A stretch of 38,131 nt of DNA from Pirellulales bacterium (GTDB lineage: Bacteria > Planctomycetota > Planctomycetia > Pirellulales > UBA1268), in the NCBI GenBank assembly GCA_016779265.1, contig JADHNY010000029.1, positions 1 through 38,131 on the forward strand, read 5' to 3'. The position numbers and the translations under genes were made by a program. Under the pieces are notes generated by a model. The model was not told where the DNA came from, ran no database searches, and worked only from the letters and a program-made list of their open reading frames with translations. Shown piece by piece: positions 7,349-15,576 of the stretch (position 1 is the first letter of the stretch; each line of letters opens with the position of its first letter).

Positions 7349-8674
7349 CTAGGCGATCTTGTAGCTGGCCGGCATCGGCAGCTGGTAGTTGCCGTCGGCG
7401 TCAGGCAGCGTGGGGGGTGTTGACTCCCAGCTGAGGTCCTGCGGCATGGTCCGGAAGTCCATGTCGAGCAGCCGCTGGTACTCCTGCCGCTTGCCTGTGT
7501 AGGTGGCGGTCCGGCCCAGGACTGACGAGAAACTCGAGGTCGCTCCGTAATAGGCGTTGTTCAACGGCGTGTCGTTGCGAATAGCAGCGTGCAGTTCGTT
7601 GTGCTCCACCTGGTACGGGTTCGGGTTGTCCCCTTCAAACTTCCAGAGCGTCTTGCCGTCGAAATCGGTGATGTGACCGATCTGCACAAAGCCCTTGGTG
7701 CCCTGGAACTCCTCGTTGACGCGATTGTCGCCACCGGGGAACTGTCGGCACTGGCTGGCAATGCGGATTCCGCCTGGGTACTCAAAGTTGACAGCGTGGT
7801 GGTCATAGATCTCACTGGGCTGGCCATCGACGCGGTTCTGACGTCCACCGACACCGTAGCCAGCCACCGGCACCGCATCGAGGAACCAGTTGGCCACGTC
7901 GATGTTGTGAACATGCTGCTCGCAGATGTGGTCACCGCAGAGCCAGTTGAAGTGGTACCAGTTGTTGACCTGGAACTGCATCTCGTTCTGGTCTTCGCGT
8001 CGCTGGCGGTACCAGATGCCGCTACCGTTCCAGTAGACCTGGCCACCAATGATGTCGCCGGCGAGACCTTCGCGGACGCGAGCAATCGTCTCGCGGTAGC
8101 GGGCCTCGTAGTGACGCTGCAGGCCGACCACAACCTTGCGGTTCTTCTCGTCGGCCATCTTGGCAACCTCGAGCACGAGCCGTGCGCCGAAGCTGTCAAC
8201 GCAGACGGGCTTCTCCATGAAGACGTGCTTGCCAGCCTTGATCGCAGCCTCAAAGTGATACGGACGGAAGCCAGGAGGCGTGGCCAGAATCACAAGATCG
8301 ATGTCGGGCAGATCGATCAGCTTCTGATAGGCGTCGAGGCCAATGAACTTGCGGTCAGCAGGCACATCAACCTTGCCCTCGTCCTTCATCTTGTCGACGG
8401 CACGCAGGGCACCATTGGCATTCGGCTCGAACGCATCGGCAACCGCCGTCACCTTCACATTGCTGCCAGGGACCGACAGTGTCTGCTGGAGGGCGCCTGT
8501 GCCTCGGCCACCACAACCGATCAGACCCACACGGATCGTTTCATCGGATGGGTTCTGGGCATGCACGGCCGACATGCCGGCAAGCATGCTTCCCGCGGCA
8601 CCCGCGGCGACCATCGCGTCGCGACGCGAAATGACAGACTGTGGGGCTGACGAATCCGAGGCAGGCTTTGCCAT
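7349..8674 (-). CDS. Tat-exported Gfo/Idh/MocA family oxidoreductase
   Basis: NAD(P)-dependent sugar oxidoreductase of the glucose-fructose oxidoreductase family, 441 residues from the ATG at 8672-8674, which has AGGAG about 10 nt upstream. The frame is open far upstream but that part is low-complexity noise. The N-terminus holds a twin-arginine signal: SRRDAM at 16-21, a hydrophobic AAGAAGSMLAGM stretch and a likely cleavage after AVHA near 39. The mature part begins with the Rossmann motif VGLIGCGGRGTG (49-60), then ILATPPGFRPYH and the EKPVC signature (154-158), followed by the alpha/beta C-terminal domain with WYHFNWLCGDH. Export of a folded cofactor-bearing enzyme to the periplasm is expected. 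Such paralogues are greatly expanded in planctomycetes and mostly of unknown substrate. It is the first gene of the six-gene minus-strand run. Confidence 0.9.
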   Translation of the reverse strand: MAKPASDSSAPQSVISRRDAMVAAGAAGSMLAGMSAVHAQNPSDETIRVGLIGCGGRGTGALQQTLSVPGSNVKVTAVADAFEPNANGALRAVDKMKDEGKVDVPADRKFIGLDAYQKLIDLPDIDLVILATPPGFRPYHFEAAIKAGKHVFMEKPVCVDSFGARLVLEVAKMADEKNRKVVVGLQRHYEARYRETIARVREGLAGDIIGGQVYWNGSGIWYRQRREDQNEMQFQVNNWYHFNWLCGDHICEQHVHNIDVANWFLDAVPVAGYGVGGRQNRVDGQPSEIYDHHAVNFEYPGGIRIASQCRQFPGGDNRVNEEFQGTKGFVQIGHITDFDGKTLWKFEGDNPNPYQVEHNELHAAIRNDTPLNNAYYGATSSFSSVLGRTATYTGKRQEYQRLLDMDFRTMPQDLSWESTPPTLPDADGNYQLPMPASYKIA

Positions 8675-8823
8675 CGTGACACTCTCCTGAAAACCAGCGG
8701 CTGGAGGAAATGCGTGAACGAAACGTTCCTCTCCCAAAGGGACGCAAGGATACCCGCGCCAGCGGCGCCGGGAAACTCCACCGCCAACGAAGTCGCGAGG
8801 GACCGATGGGCGTGGTCGCTCGG

Positions 8824-8956
8824 GGGAGCCCGATGCGTCTCCGCCGGACGCTCGCTGCGGCCCCTCCATGGGCCTTCGCTCTCTCGAGGTTCTGCTCGCT
8901 CTCGCCTTCCAGGCTTCGCTCGCAGAACCACACCGGCGGATCCGCATCGGGCTCCC
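8824..8956. repeat. 133-bp interrupted palindrome
   Basis: Two 24-bp arms at 8824-8847 and 8933-8956 are reverse complements with only two mismatches in the middle (arms begin GGGAGCCCGATGCG and end TCCGCCGG). The 85-bp interior holds nested smaller inverted repeats: GTTCTGC at 8889-8895 with GCAGAAC at 8922-8928, and GGCCC with GGGCC near 8859-8874. The whole could fold as one long branched hairpin on either strand. It does not look like a terminator (no T-tract) and no transposase is near. A REP/MITE-like element or structured RNA is possible. Confidence 0.6.
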
Positions 8957-9087
8957 CCTCGCTGCGCTGGCTATTGATGAGGCGGAGGGGACGGCGGGTG
9001 CTCGAGGAGCGTTGCGAGTTTTTCGCCACTTTGTTGGGGTCTGAAGCGGCATGCGAGCATGCGGCGAAAAAGTCCAGCGACGAGACA

Positions 9088-9131
9088 TCTGCCGCCCCGC
9101 AGCCGGCGCCCCGCAGTCTGCCGCCCCGCAG
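9088..9131. repeat. Short tandem repeat, three units
   Basis: The 15-mer TCTGCCGCCCCGCAG occurs at 9088-9102 and again at 9117-9131. Between them, a related 13-mer CGGCGCCCCGCAG lies at 9104-9116. The array ends about 40 bp downstream of the der stop codon (der is on the minus strand). Function unknown. Confidence 0.6.
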
Positions 9132-9168
9132 ACCGCACCCTGCAGCAGGTCGCTCACCGCAGCCCATC

Positions 9169-10632
9169 CTAAGGCTTTGGGTCGTTGTCTTGGCGGCCGC
9201 GGACGAGGAGTTTGATGGGGACTTCGCGAAAAACCGTTGCCTTACGGAGCACGTTCATCAGGTAGCGGCGGTAGGGCTGGCTCATCGCCGCTGCAGCACT
9301 CACTGAGAGCATGATCGTGGGAGGAGCAGTCTCGACCTGGGTGGCGTAGTAGATCCGCACAGGGCGGCCACGACGGTCGGAAGGCGGATTGTGGTCCTCG
9401 ACAGCGAGGCGAACAATCTCATTGAGGCGAGCGGTGGGCACGCGGGAACGGCTCTGTCGGAAGAGTCGCTGGGCCGTGTCGATGACCCGCTTCACCTGTC
9501 GGCCAGTCTTGGCGGTGATGAAGGCGGCGGGAGCCCACGGCATGGTGCGGAACTCATCGCGGAGGTAGTCGAGCCACTCTTTCCGCTCAACTTCGCCGGC
9601 GTAGAGATCCCATTTGTTGACCACAAACACGACCGGCTTGTTCGACTCCACGATCGCATCGATCAGCTTCTTGTCGACTTTGCCGATTGGTTCACTTGCA
9701 TCGAAGAACAGCAGCACAACGTCGGCTCGGCGGATGCTCCGCTCGGCGCGATGGGCGGCGTAGTAGTCGAGGTCGCTCTTGCGACTCTTGGTGCGTCGCA
9801 GGCCAGGCGTGTCGATCGCCAGGAAGGAGTGGCCGTCAACCTCAAAGCGAACATCGATGCTGTCGCGGGTCGTTCCGGCAACGGGACTTGTGATCACCCG
9901 CTCCTCTTGCGCGAGTGCGTTGACAAAGGTACTCTTGCCGACGTTGCGGCGTCCCACGATCGCCAGCTTCATCTCGGGCAGTTCAACGGAATCACCGTCG
10001 CCCTCACCATCACCGCTCGGTGTGCCGGGCAGCGGCAGGTGATCGGTGATAGCTTCGACAAGCTCGCGTCGGTGTCGCTTCTGGCGAGCGCTGGTGGGAA
10101 GGGCAGCGCCGAAGCCGAGGCTGTCAAACTCATGGATGTGGACGTCGAACTTTTCGTTGTCAGCCTTGTTGGCCACCAGCAGAACGGTGCCGCCAAGTTT
10201 CCGCACCCGATCTGCGACCATCTGATCACCGGCGACAAGCCCGGATCGCACATCCACGACAAACACGACGACCGCGGCGTCGGAAAGGCCGGCAAGAATC
10301 TGCGAATCGATCTGTTCGGTCAGCCCATCAGGATCGTCGAAGCCCATTCCGCCGGTATCGATCAGGTCGACGACCCGCCCGTCTTCACCGTGCGAGGTCG
10401 TGCTGAGTCGAATCCGCTGCACCAGGCGGTCACGGGTGACACCTTCGGTGGGGTCTTCAATTGCAATCCGCTTCTCGACGAGCCAGTTGAAAATCGTTGA
10501 CTTCCCCACGTTTGGCCGGCCAACGATCACCACCTGCGGATACGAACTCCGTTGCGAAAAACTCGCGGCAAAGGCGTCTGGCGTGTCTGCCACTGGGTCA
10601 GAAGCCGGCTCATCGGGCATCTGGAGACTCAT
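9169..10632 (-). CDS. der: Ribosome biogenesis GTPase Der (EngA)
   Basis: Essential double-domain GTPase needed for assembly of the 50S ribosomal subunit. The protein has 487 residues, in the family range. The first G domain has GRPNVGKST at 38-46, TRDR, DTGG and NKAD. The second has GRRNVGKST at 227-235, TTRD, DTPG and NKWD. Tandem G domains followed by a KH-like C-terminal domain (about 395-480, ending FREVPIKLLVRGR) are unique to Der. The first 30 residues are an extra Asp/Ala-rich extension, and an acidic DGEGDGDS linker joins the two G domains. An internal ATG four codons in is a possible start. It follows the kinase gene on the same strand after a 158-bp gap. Confidence 0.96.
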   Translation of the reverse strand: MSLQMPDEPASDPVADTPDAFAASFSQRSSYPQVVIVGRPNVGKSTIFNWLVEKRIAIEDPTEGVTRDRLVQRIRLSTTSHGEDGRVVDLIDTGGMGFDDPDGLTEQIDSQILAGLSDAAVVVFVVDVRSGLVAGDQMVADRVRKLGGTVLLVANKADNEKFDVHIHEFDSLGFGAALPTSARQKRHRRELVEAITDHLPLPGTPSGDGEGDGDSVELPEMKLAIVGRRNVGKSTFVNALAQEERVITSPVAGTTRDSIDVRFEVDGHSFLAIDTPGLRRTKSRKSDLDYYAAHRAERSIRRADVVLLFFDASEPIGKVDKKLIDAIVESNKPVVFVVNKWDLYAGEVERKEWLDYLRDEFRTMPWAPAAFITAKTGRQVKRVIDTAQRLFRQSRSRVPTARLNEIVRLAVEDHNPPSDRRGRPVRIYYATQVETAPPTIMLSVSAAAAMSQPYRRYLMNVLRKATVFREVPIKLLVRGRQDNDPKP

Positions 10633-10790
10633 GTCGTCGGTGGGCGGGGGCGTCGGCGGGACGTGGGGGTCGGAGGGGTGACGCGGTAGGCCCTACGACT
10701 CAGGGAAGGATACACCGCGACAGGGTTGCTCGGTACCGAAGCGGCTGGAGGAGCCGCGGCAATACTTCAGCAGATGGCACCGTCTTCAGC

Positions 10791-12257
10791 CTACGCCCTC
10801 GCTGCCAGAATCGAGTCGAGCGTGTCTTGCATGGTCGCCTTCTCGATCGGCGAGCTGATCACTTTTCGCAGCTCGTCGCAGCTGGCCTGTTCGCTGATCT
10901 CAGCCTGCTTGCTGCTGACCAAGAGCACCGCCGGTACTTTGGCGTAAAAAGGATCGGCCGTCAGTTCGTTAAATGCGAGCAGGGCTTCTTCGCCGAGCCG
11001 CGAGGCGCTAAACACAATCCCTTCGGCAGGAAAGGGCGTTGAGGAAAAACGCTTCAGCGCTCGTTGGGCATTCTCGGTGACGAGCACGCGATACCCGAGC
11101 TTGCTGAGGAAGTCTCGCAGGGCGTCCTGGGCCTGGCCACTTCGTTCCACGAGCATCACCCGCGGCTGACCTGTCGTCGCCGAAGCGGAGGGGGCTGTTG
11201 AGACGCGAGCTTTCCGCTTGGTGGCCTTTCCGCCCGGAGCATGGGCTACGGTCAGTTCCTCAAATACCCGTAGCACGTCGCTGATGCTCTGATACCGCTC
11301 CAGCGGCTCAAGGTGCATCATCTGGGTGACCGTTTCTCGGATGTCGGCTGGGAGTTCCGGGGCCCGCTTCGCCAGGGGTACCACATCGAGGAAGCGTCGT
11401 GGATCGGAACGTGCCGCGCGATCGCGGGTGTCGCCGAGTGGTGACACGCCCGTCAGCGCCAGGTAGGCCAACGCACCCATGAAGTAGATGTCGCTGCGAA
11501 CGTTGTCATTTCGCATGCCGGTGAGTTTCTCAAGCGCGGCATACTCGACGGTGCGAGGACTGTGCATCTTTCCGAGCACTTCGTCCCCATACTCTTTGTC
11601 AACCGCCGCCAGCCCAAAGTCGGCCAGCTTGGCAACGCCTTTGGTTGAGACGAGGACGTTGGAGCCCTTCAGGTCACGGTGGGTGACGCCCCGCTTGTGG
11701 GCATATTCCAGACCTGCGCAGAGCTGCTTCATCAGGTCGAGCGACCGCACGATTTCCAGTGCACCTCGCTTTTTGACGAGATCCCGCAGGGTCTGGCCCT
11801 CGACAAACTCCATCGTGATGTAGCTGGTGTTGTTGGCCTCACCCACGTCTTCGATCGCCACGATGTTGGGGTGACGCAGCAGGCGGCCCATCTCACCTTC
11901 GCGACGAAACTCTTTGCACTTCTCCTCATCCTGTGAGAAGCGGTTCCGCAGCACTTTCACCGCCACGGTTTCGCCACTGTCCCGCATCACTGCCCGGTAG
12001 ACGCGGGCGAACGCGCCAGCACCGACCTGGTAGAGGATCTTTGCTGAGCCAAAAAAATAGCCCGCACGGTCGCCGCGAAGGAGCCGATCGAGCTGATAAC
12101 GGGTGAGCAACTCCCGGCGGAGAAGGGTCGCGCCAAACTGCTCGATCGGGACGCTCGTTCCACCCGCGTCGGCCCACGACCGTTGAACCTCCTCGGAGGT
12201 CACAAGCCCTAGGTCGATCGCTAGTTCGGCGAGATCTTCGGCGGTTTGTGGCTGCAT
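10791..12257 (-). CDS. Ser/Thr protein kinase with degenerate receiver domain
   Basis: Hanks-type kinase of 488 residues from the ATG at 12255-12257; the open frame upstream (to 12344) looks non-coding. Residues 1-70 form a helical module (LAELAIDLGLVTSEEV). The kinase domain begins at GAGAFARV (79-86), with catalytic Lys101, the loop HRDLKGSN (193-200) and DFG (213-215). All three are intact, so it should be active. After a basic Ser/Thr-rich linker (340-363), residues 364-488 have the fold pattern of a response-regulator receiver. However, the acidic pair is replaced by ER, the phospho-acceptor Asp by Ser (VFSASRLG) and the conserved Lys by Ser (VISSPI). It is thus a pseudo-receiver and cannot be phosphorylated in the normal way. 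No membrane segment is present. Targets are unknown; it lies upstream of der. Confidence 0.88.
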   Translation of the reverse strand: MQPQTAEDLAELAIDLGLVTSEEVQRSWADAGGTSVPIEQFGATLLRRELLTRYQLDRLLRGDRAGYFFGSAKILYQVGAGAFARVYRAVMRDSGETVAVKVLRNRFSQDEEKCKEFRREGEMGRLLRHPNIVAIEDVGEANNTSYITMEFVEGQTLRDLVKKRGALEIVRSLDLMKQLCAGLEYAHKRGVTHRDLKGSNVLVSTKGVAKLADFGLAAVDKEYGDEVLGKMHSPRTVEYAALEKLTGMRNDNVRSDIYFMGALAYLALTGVSPLGDTRDRAARSDPRRFLDVVPLAKRAPELPADIRETVTQMMHLEPLERYQSISDVLRVFEELTVAHAPGGKATKRKARVSTAPSASATTGQPRVMLVERSGQAQDALRDFLSKLGYRVLVTENAQRALKRFSSTPFPAEGIVFSASRLGEEALLAFNELTADPFYAKVPAVLLVSSKQAEISEQASCDELRKVISSPIEKATMQDTLDSILAARA

Positions 12258-12537
12258 AGCGTGACCGGACGAGTTTCCACGGTGCCCCGAACCCGGAAAC
12301 TCCCTTTTCCTTTCCATTCTCTCACAACCATACCCGACGGTCACGCGCGGAGAGCGGCTGCGGTCGAGCGGTCTGCTGGGTCGATTGGCTTCGCCAGCCC
12401 GCGCAATCGATCTATCCCTCCCAGGACACCTCGGCGGTATGGTGCTTGCAGCCGTGTCCCTGGCTTGTTGGGAGCCGGTGCTGGTCTGAACGCAGTGCTG
12501 GTCTGGAGATCGACCGACGTGGGCTGGTAGAAGCCCG
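12258..12537. other. Divergent intergenic region
   Basis: This 280-bp region lies between the leftward kinase gene and the rightward large secreted protein gene. A perfect 7-bp inverted repeat, TCGATTG at 12381-12387 and CAATCGA at 12404-12410, lies near its centre and could be an operator or hairpin. No sigma-70-like promoter is convincing on either strand. Confidence 0.35.
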
Positions 12538-15500
12538 ATGATGCGAAGAACTCCTTGTCACCACTGCTTCTTTTGTTTGCTGGCTCTCTGGGTCAGCGGA
12601 TCCCCGCTGCTGGCCGGTGTGGAAGCTGTTGCAGCGACGTATGAGGAGCGATTCGAGACAGCTGAGCCGATGCTGCGGCGGGCCGAGGCGGATGTCGAGT
12701 TTCGAGAACTCGTCCATCGGCGAACACGCGATGCCGCCCATACTGGTGAGGCGTCTGAGGAACTTGTCCTCGAGGCAGCAACCGGCACCCGGCTGCGGTA
12801 CGAGCTCCCGATTGAGCCGGTGCGGGTGATCGACGAGCTCGCTGCGTCGCTCTGGGTGCGAGCCAACCGGCCGGATATCGGCTTGCTGCTGCGGGTGCGG
12901 TTGCCACGGTCGGTCGATCCGAAAACAGCCGAAGTCGTCGAGACGACGATTCCGGGCAGCGTGTCACAACGGGTCGAGAGCTGGGAGCGGCTGGCGGTCA
13001 CCACGCCGGCGGCGGCCCTGGCTCGCCAACTCCCTGCCCTGCGTGCTGAGTATGGCCCGGATGTCGATCTCGCTGAGGCGTGTGTGACGGCGGTCGTGCT
13101 GGAACTCTACTCGTCACCGGGCCGTTATGAGGTGGCGATTGACGATCTCGAAGTCAGCGGAGGCTTTGCCGTAGCAGTCTCCAGTACCCAGACGGCGACG
13201 ACAAACACCTCGCCCACGAACACCCAGCCCCCCCTCGCCACACAGCCACCTGCCGCGATCGACGATCCTGCCGTCATGCCTGCGGCGTACGCAGAGACTA
13301 CGACCACGACCGCTGCGACCGATGATCCTCCCGCGGGCATTCTGCGGGGTGTGCTCGAGGTGGGCGGGATGCCGTTTTTTCCACGCGTGATTGACCACAA
13401 CGGGGAGCCGTTGGCGATGCTGGCGTCGCTCGGCTTTAACACCGTGCGGCTCCGACAGCCCGCCGACGGCGGTGTGCTGCAGGAGGCTCGGCAGGCGGGT
13501 GTGTGGATCATCTGCCCACCCCCAGACCTCCCCGACGTTGACGTCCGCGACCCCGAGTCGCTGCCTGCCTTCTCACCGTCGTGGAACCGAGTGCTGATGT
13601 GGGATCTCGGTGAAGGGCTGACGGCAAACGATGTGGAAGCTGTGGCTGAGCGGGCGCGGCGTGTGAAGACCTGCGACCTCCGGCCTGGGCGGCCGCTGAT
13701 CGGCTCTGCCGATTCTGGGTTACGGACACTGTCTCGCCACATGGACATGTTTGTGGCCCGTCGTCGTGTGCTCGGGACAAGTCTCGAACTCGATGCCTAC
13801 CTGGAATGGCTTCGGCAGCAGCCGCGACTGGCTCGCCCAGGGACGCCCTTCCTGGTGACGATCGACAGCGAGGTCGACCCGCTCGTGGCAGCACAGATGC
13901 AGGCCCTCTCGGGGCAGGCTTCCGAAGGGCTCTCCGTCGATCCTGGCAGTCTGCACCTTGCCTCCTACGCCGCCGTTGCAGCCGGAGCTCGTGGACTGCT
14001 GGTTCGCTCCACGCACCGTCTCGATGCGACCGATAGAGATACCCTCGTGCGGTCCGCGGCCTTGCGTCGGCTGAACATCGATCTCTCACTCCTTGAGCCG
14101 TGGGGAGCTGCGGGCCGCTTTGCATCAACAGCCACGACCAGTGACCCGGCCGTTGAAGCCGTAGTGCTGGAGGCGGTGCGAGCGAGGATGGTGCTTGCCT
14201 GGCGGTCTGCCCAAGGCTCGCAGGTGGTCGCACGGTCCTACGCGGAAGGTCTGCCAGACGATACGGCTCAGTTGACGATCGTGGTGCCTGGTGTGCCTGA
14301 GCCGCACCAGGCGTATCTGGTCACCAGTCGCGGTCTGCGGCCCCTGAAGCATCGGCGGGTGACGGGTGGAATGTCAGTCACGCTCGAGGGCTTTCGATCG
14401 GATGCGTTTGTGCTGTTCTCTGGTGATCCCGCGGTTACAGGGAGTGTGCAGCGGCAACTCGCCGCGATTGCACAGGCAGACCTCACGGCCCGCCGCAGCC
14501 TGGCAACGGCATCGCTGATGCAGGCTTCCGAGCTCATACAACGTCTGCCACCGGCCTCCGTCGGCAAGATTCCTGTCAGCGAGATGCTCGCCGAGGCCAC
14601 CCGCGATGCCCAGTCTGCAGAGATGCTGATGGCAACGGATCCGGCATCGGCTCGAGATCAGTTCGATCGGGCTGCTGCCATCGGCCAACAGTTCACCCGG
14701 CTGCTCTGGGAACGAGGCGTGCTGGCCACCGGCTCGATCGTGGCCGCCCCGCTGTGTACCACCGGCAGCACGCTCGCGGAGCACTGGCAGTTTGTGGAAA
14801 CTCTCGCCATGACCAATCCCGGTGAGAACATGCTTCCGGGGGGAGGCATGAACAGGATCGAAGACCTTGCCGGCAGCGGCTGGCGGCATTTCGTGCTGCC
14901 GCAGGAGACGATTCGCACCTCGGTGGAGGTCAGTTACGACCTGCCTGCTGAGGGAACTGGCTGCCTGCGGATGGTGGCACAGCCGAGCGACCCAGACGCT
15001 CCGCCCATCGTCATCGAGACCCCGCCGGTCTGGGTGACGACGCCACCACTGGAGGCCGTTCCCGGCAGGCTGATCGAGATTGAGGCCCAGGTGCGGGTGC
15101 CCGAACCACTTGTCGGGACGAGTGATGGCCTGCTTGTGTTCGACAACTGGGGTGGCCCCGCCTTGGCTGAGCGTGTGGTGGGCACGGGTGGCTGGAAACG
15201 CCTCGTGCTCTACAGGATTCCTCCGGCAGGTGCGTCGCCGCCACCACTGGTAGTCACGTTCGCAACAACAGGGCTCGGCGAGGTGTTCCTCGATAACGTC
15301 CGTGTGCGGCAGCGGGCCCGCGTCGGGGAGGCGGGCATCGCACCACCGACTCCGATTGCCACGACGCTGCCACCACCTGGAGTGGGTGGCGTCGCAGCAG
15401 CTCCGCCAACCGCGGTGCTTGCCAGCCCACCCCCTCAGACGCCTGCTTCGACAGCCGCCTGGCCTGGTATGGGGCTGCAGTGGCCAAACCTGCTGCCCTT

Positions 15501-15576
15501 TGGCTCCAGTGGGCCGCCTGTCGGGGAAGGCGGGGGACGCGTTGATCCGTTCAAGCGGGCGCGGCAGGGCGACTGA
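12538..15576 (+). CDS. Large secreted TIM-barrel-like protein with flanking beta-domains
   Basis: A 1012-residue exported protein of unknown function. A signal peptide spans about 1-27 (hydrophobic FFCLLALWVSGSPLLAG). Residues 30-205 look like a jelly-roll carbohydrate-binding module. A Thr/Pro-rich linker covers 210-262. From 266 the segment GILRGVLEVGGMPFFPR, then LGFNTVRLRQP and AGVWIICPPP, resembles the first strands of glycoside hydrolase TIM barrels (GH2/GH42-like), although catalytic glutamates could not be placed. A helical stretch covers 640-740 and a second beta-sandwich 770-925, ending VFLDNVRVR as in CBMs. The Pro/Ala-rich tail may anchor or space it. Start: two ATGs in tandem at 12538 and 12541 with only a weak upstream purine stretch. 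Its last 26 bp overlap the convergent plsC gene. It may be a polysaccharide-binding or degrading protein; enzyme activity is unproven. Confidence 0.72.
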   Translation: MMRRTPCHHCFFCLLALWVSGSPLLAGVEAVAATYEERFETAEPMLRRAEADVEFRELVHRRTRDAAHTGEASEELVLEAATGTRLRYELPIEPVRVIDELAASLWVRANRPDIGLLLRVRLPRSVDPKTAEVVETTIPGSVSQRVESWERLAVTTPAAALARQLPALRAEYGPDVDLAEACVTAVVLELYSSPGRYEVAIDDLEVSGGFAVAVSSTQTATTNTSPTNTQPPLATQPPAAIDDPAVMPAAYAETTTTTAATDDPPAGILRGVLEVGGMPFFPRVIDHNGEPLAMLASLGFNTVRLRQPADGGVLQEARQAGVWIICPPPDLPDVDVRDPESLPAFSPSWNRVLMWDLGEGLTANDVEAVAERARRVKTCDLRPGRPLIGSADSGLRTLSRHMDMFVARRRVLGTSLELDAYLEWLRQQPRLARPGTPFLVTIDSEVDPLVAAQMQALSGQASEGLSVDPGSLHLASYAAVAAGARGLLVRSTHRLDATDRDTLVRSAALRRLNIDLSLLEPWGAAGRFASTATTSDPAVEAVVLEAVRARMVLAWRSAQGSQVVARSYAEGLPDDTAQLTIVVPGVPEPHQAYLVTSRGLRPLKHRRVTGGMSVTLEGFRSDAFVLFSGDPAVTGSVQRQLAAIAQADLTARRSLATASLMQASELIQRLPPASVGKIPVSEMLAEATRDAQSAEMLMATDPASARDQFDRAAAIGQQFTRLLWERGVLATGSIVAAPLCTTGSTLAEHWQFVETLAMTNPGENMLPGGGMNRIEDLAGSGWRHFVLPQETIRTSVEVSYDLPAEGTGCLRMVAQPSDPDAPPIVIETPPVWVTTPPLEAVPGRLIEIEAQVRVPEPLVGTSDGLLVFDNWGGPALAERVVGTGGWKRLVLYRIPPAGASPPPLVVTFATTGLGEVFLDNVRVRQRARVGEAGIAPPTPIATTLPPPGVGGVAAAPPTAVLASPPPQTPASTAAWPGMGLQWPNLLPFGSSGPPVGEGGGRVDPFKRARQGD

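Larger units (their letters stand above)
8675..9168. other. 494-bp gene-free region
   Basis: No reading frame here has a credible start, family motif or codon pattern. The region separates der from the Gfo/Idh gene and must hold the promoter of the latter. It contains a 133-bp interrupted palindrome (8824-8956), three short tandem repeats (9088-9131) and a small palindrome GCATGC-GA-GCATGC near 9050. High G+C and repeated structure suggest a structured RNA or repeat element, but no known RNA family was recognised. Confidence 0.5.

Noticed and set aside
6402-7352. Plus-strand open frame of 316 codons over ald
   Set aside because: Antisense to a certain alanine dehydrogenase; high G+C leaves the opposite strand open without meaning.
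7589-8650. Plus-strand open frame of 353 codons
   Set aside because: Antisense to the Gfo/Idh gene with its clear Tat signal and Rossmann motif.
8675-9157. 160-residue upstream extension of the Gfo/Idh frame
   Set aside because: It would bury the Tat signal peptide inside the protein and has low-complexity composition; the ATG at 8674 has its own AGGAG.
8710-9306. Plus-strand open frame of 198 codons in the gene-free region
   Set aside because: Arg/Pro/Ser-rich translation, crosses the palindrome and runs into der antisense; no start signal or recognisable motif.
9391-10500. Plus-strand open frame of 369 codons over der
   Set aside because: Antisense shadow of an unmistakable Der GTPase.
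12258-12344. 29-residue N-terminal extension of the kinase
   Set aside because: No homology-like content; the N-terminal helical module begins at the internal Met.
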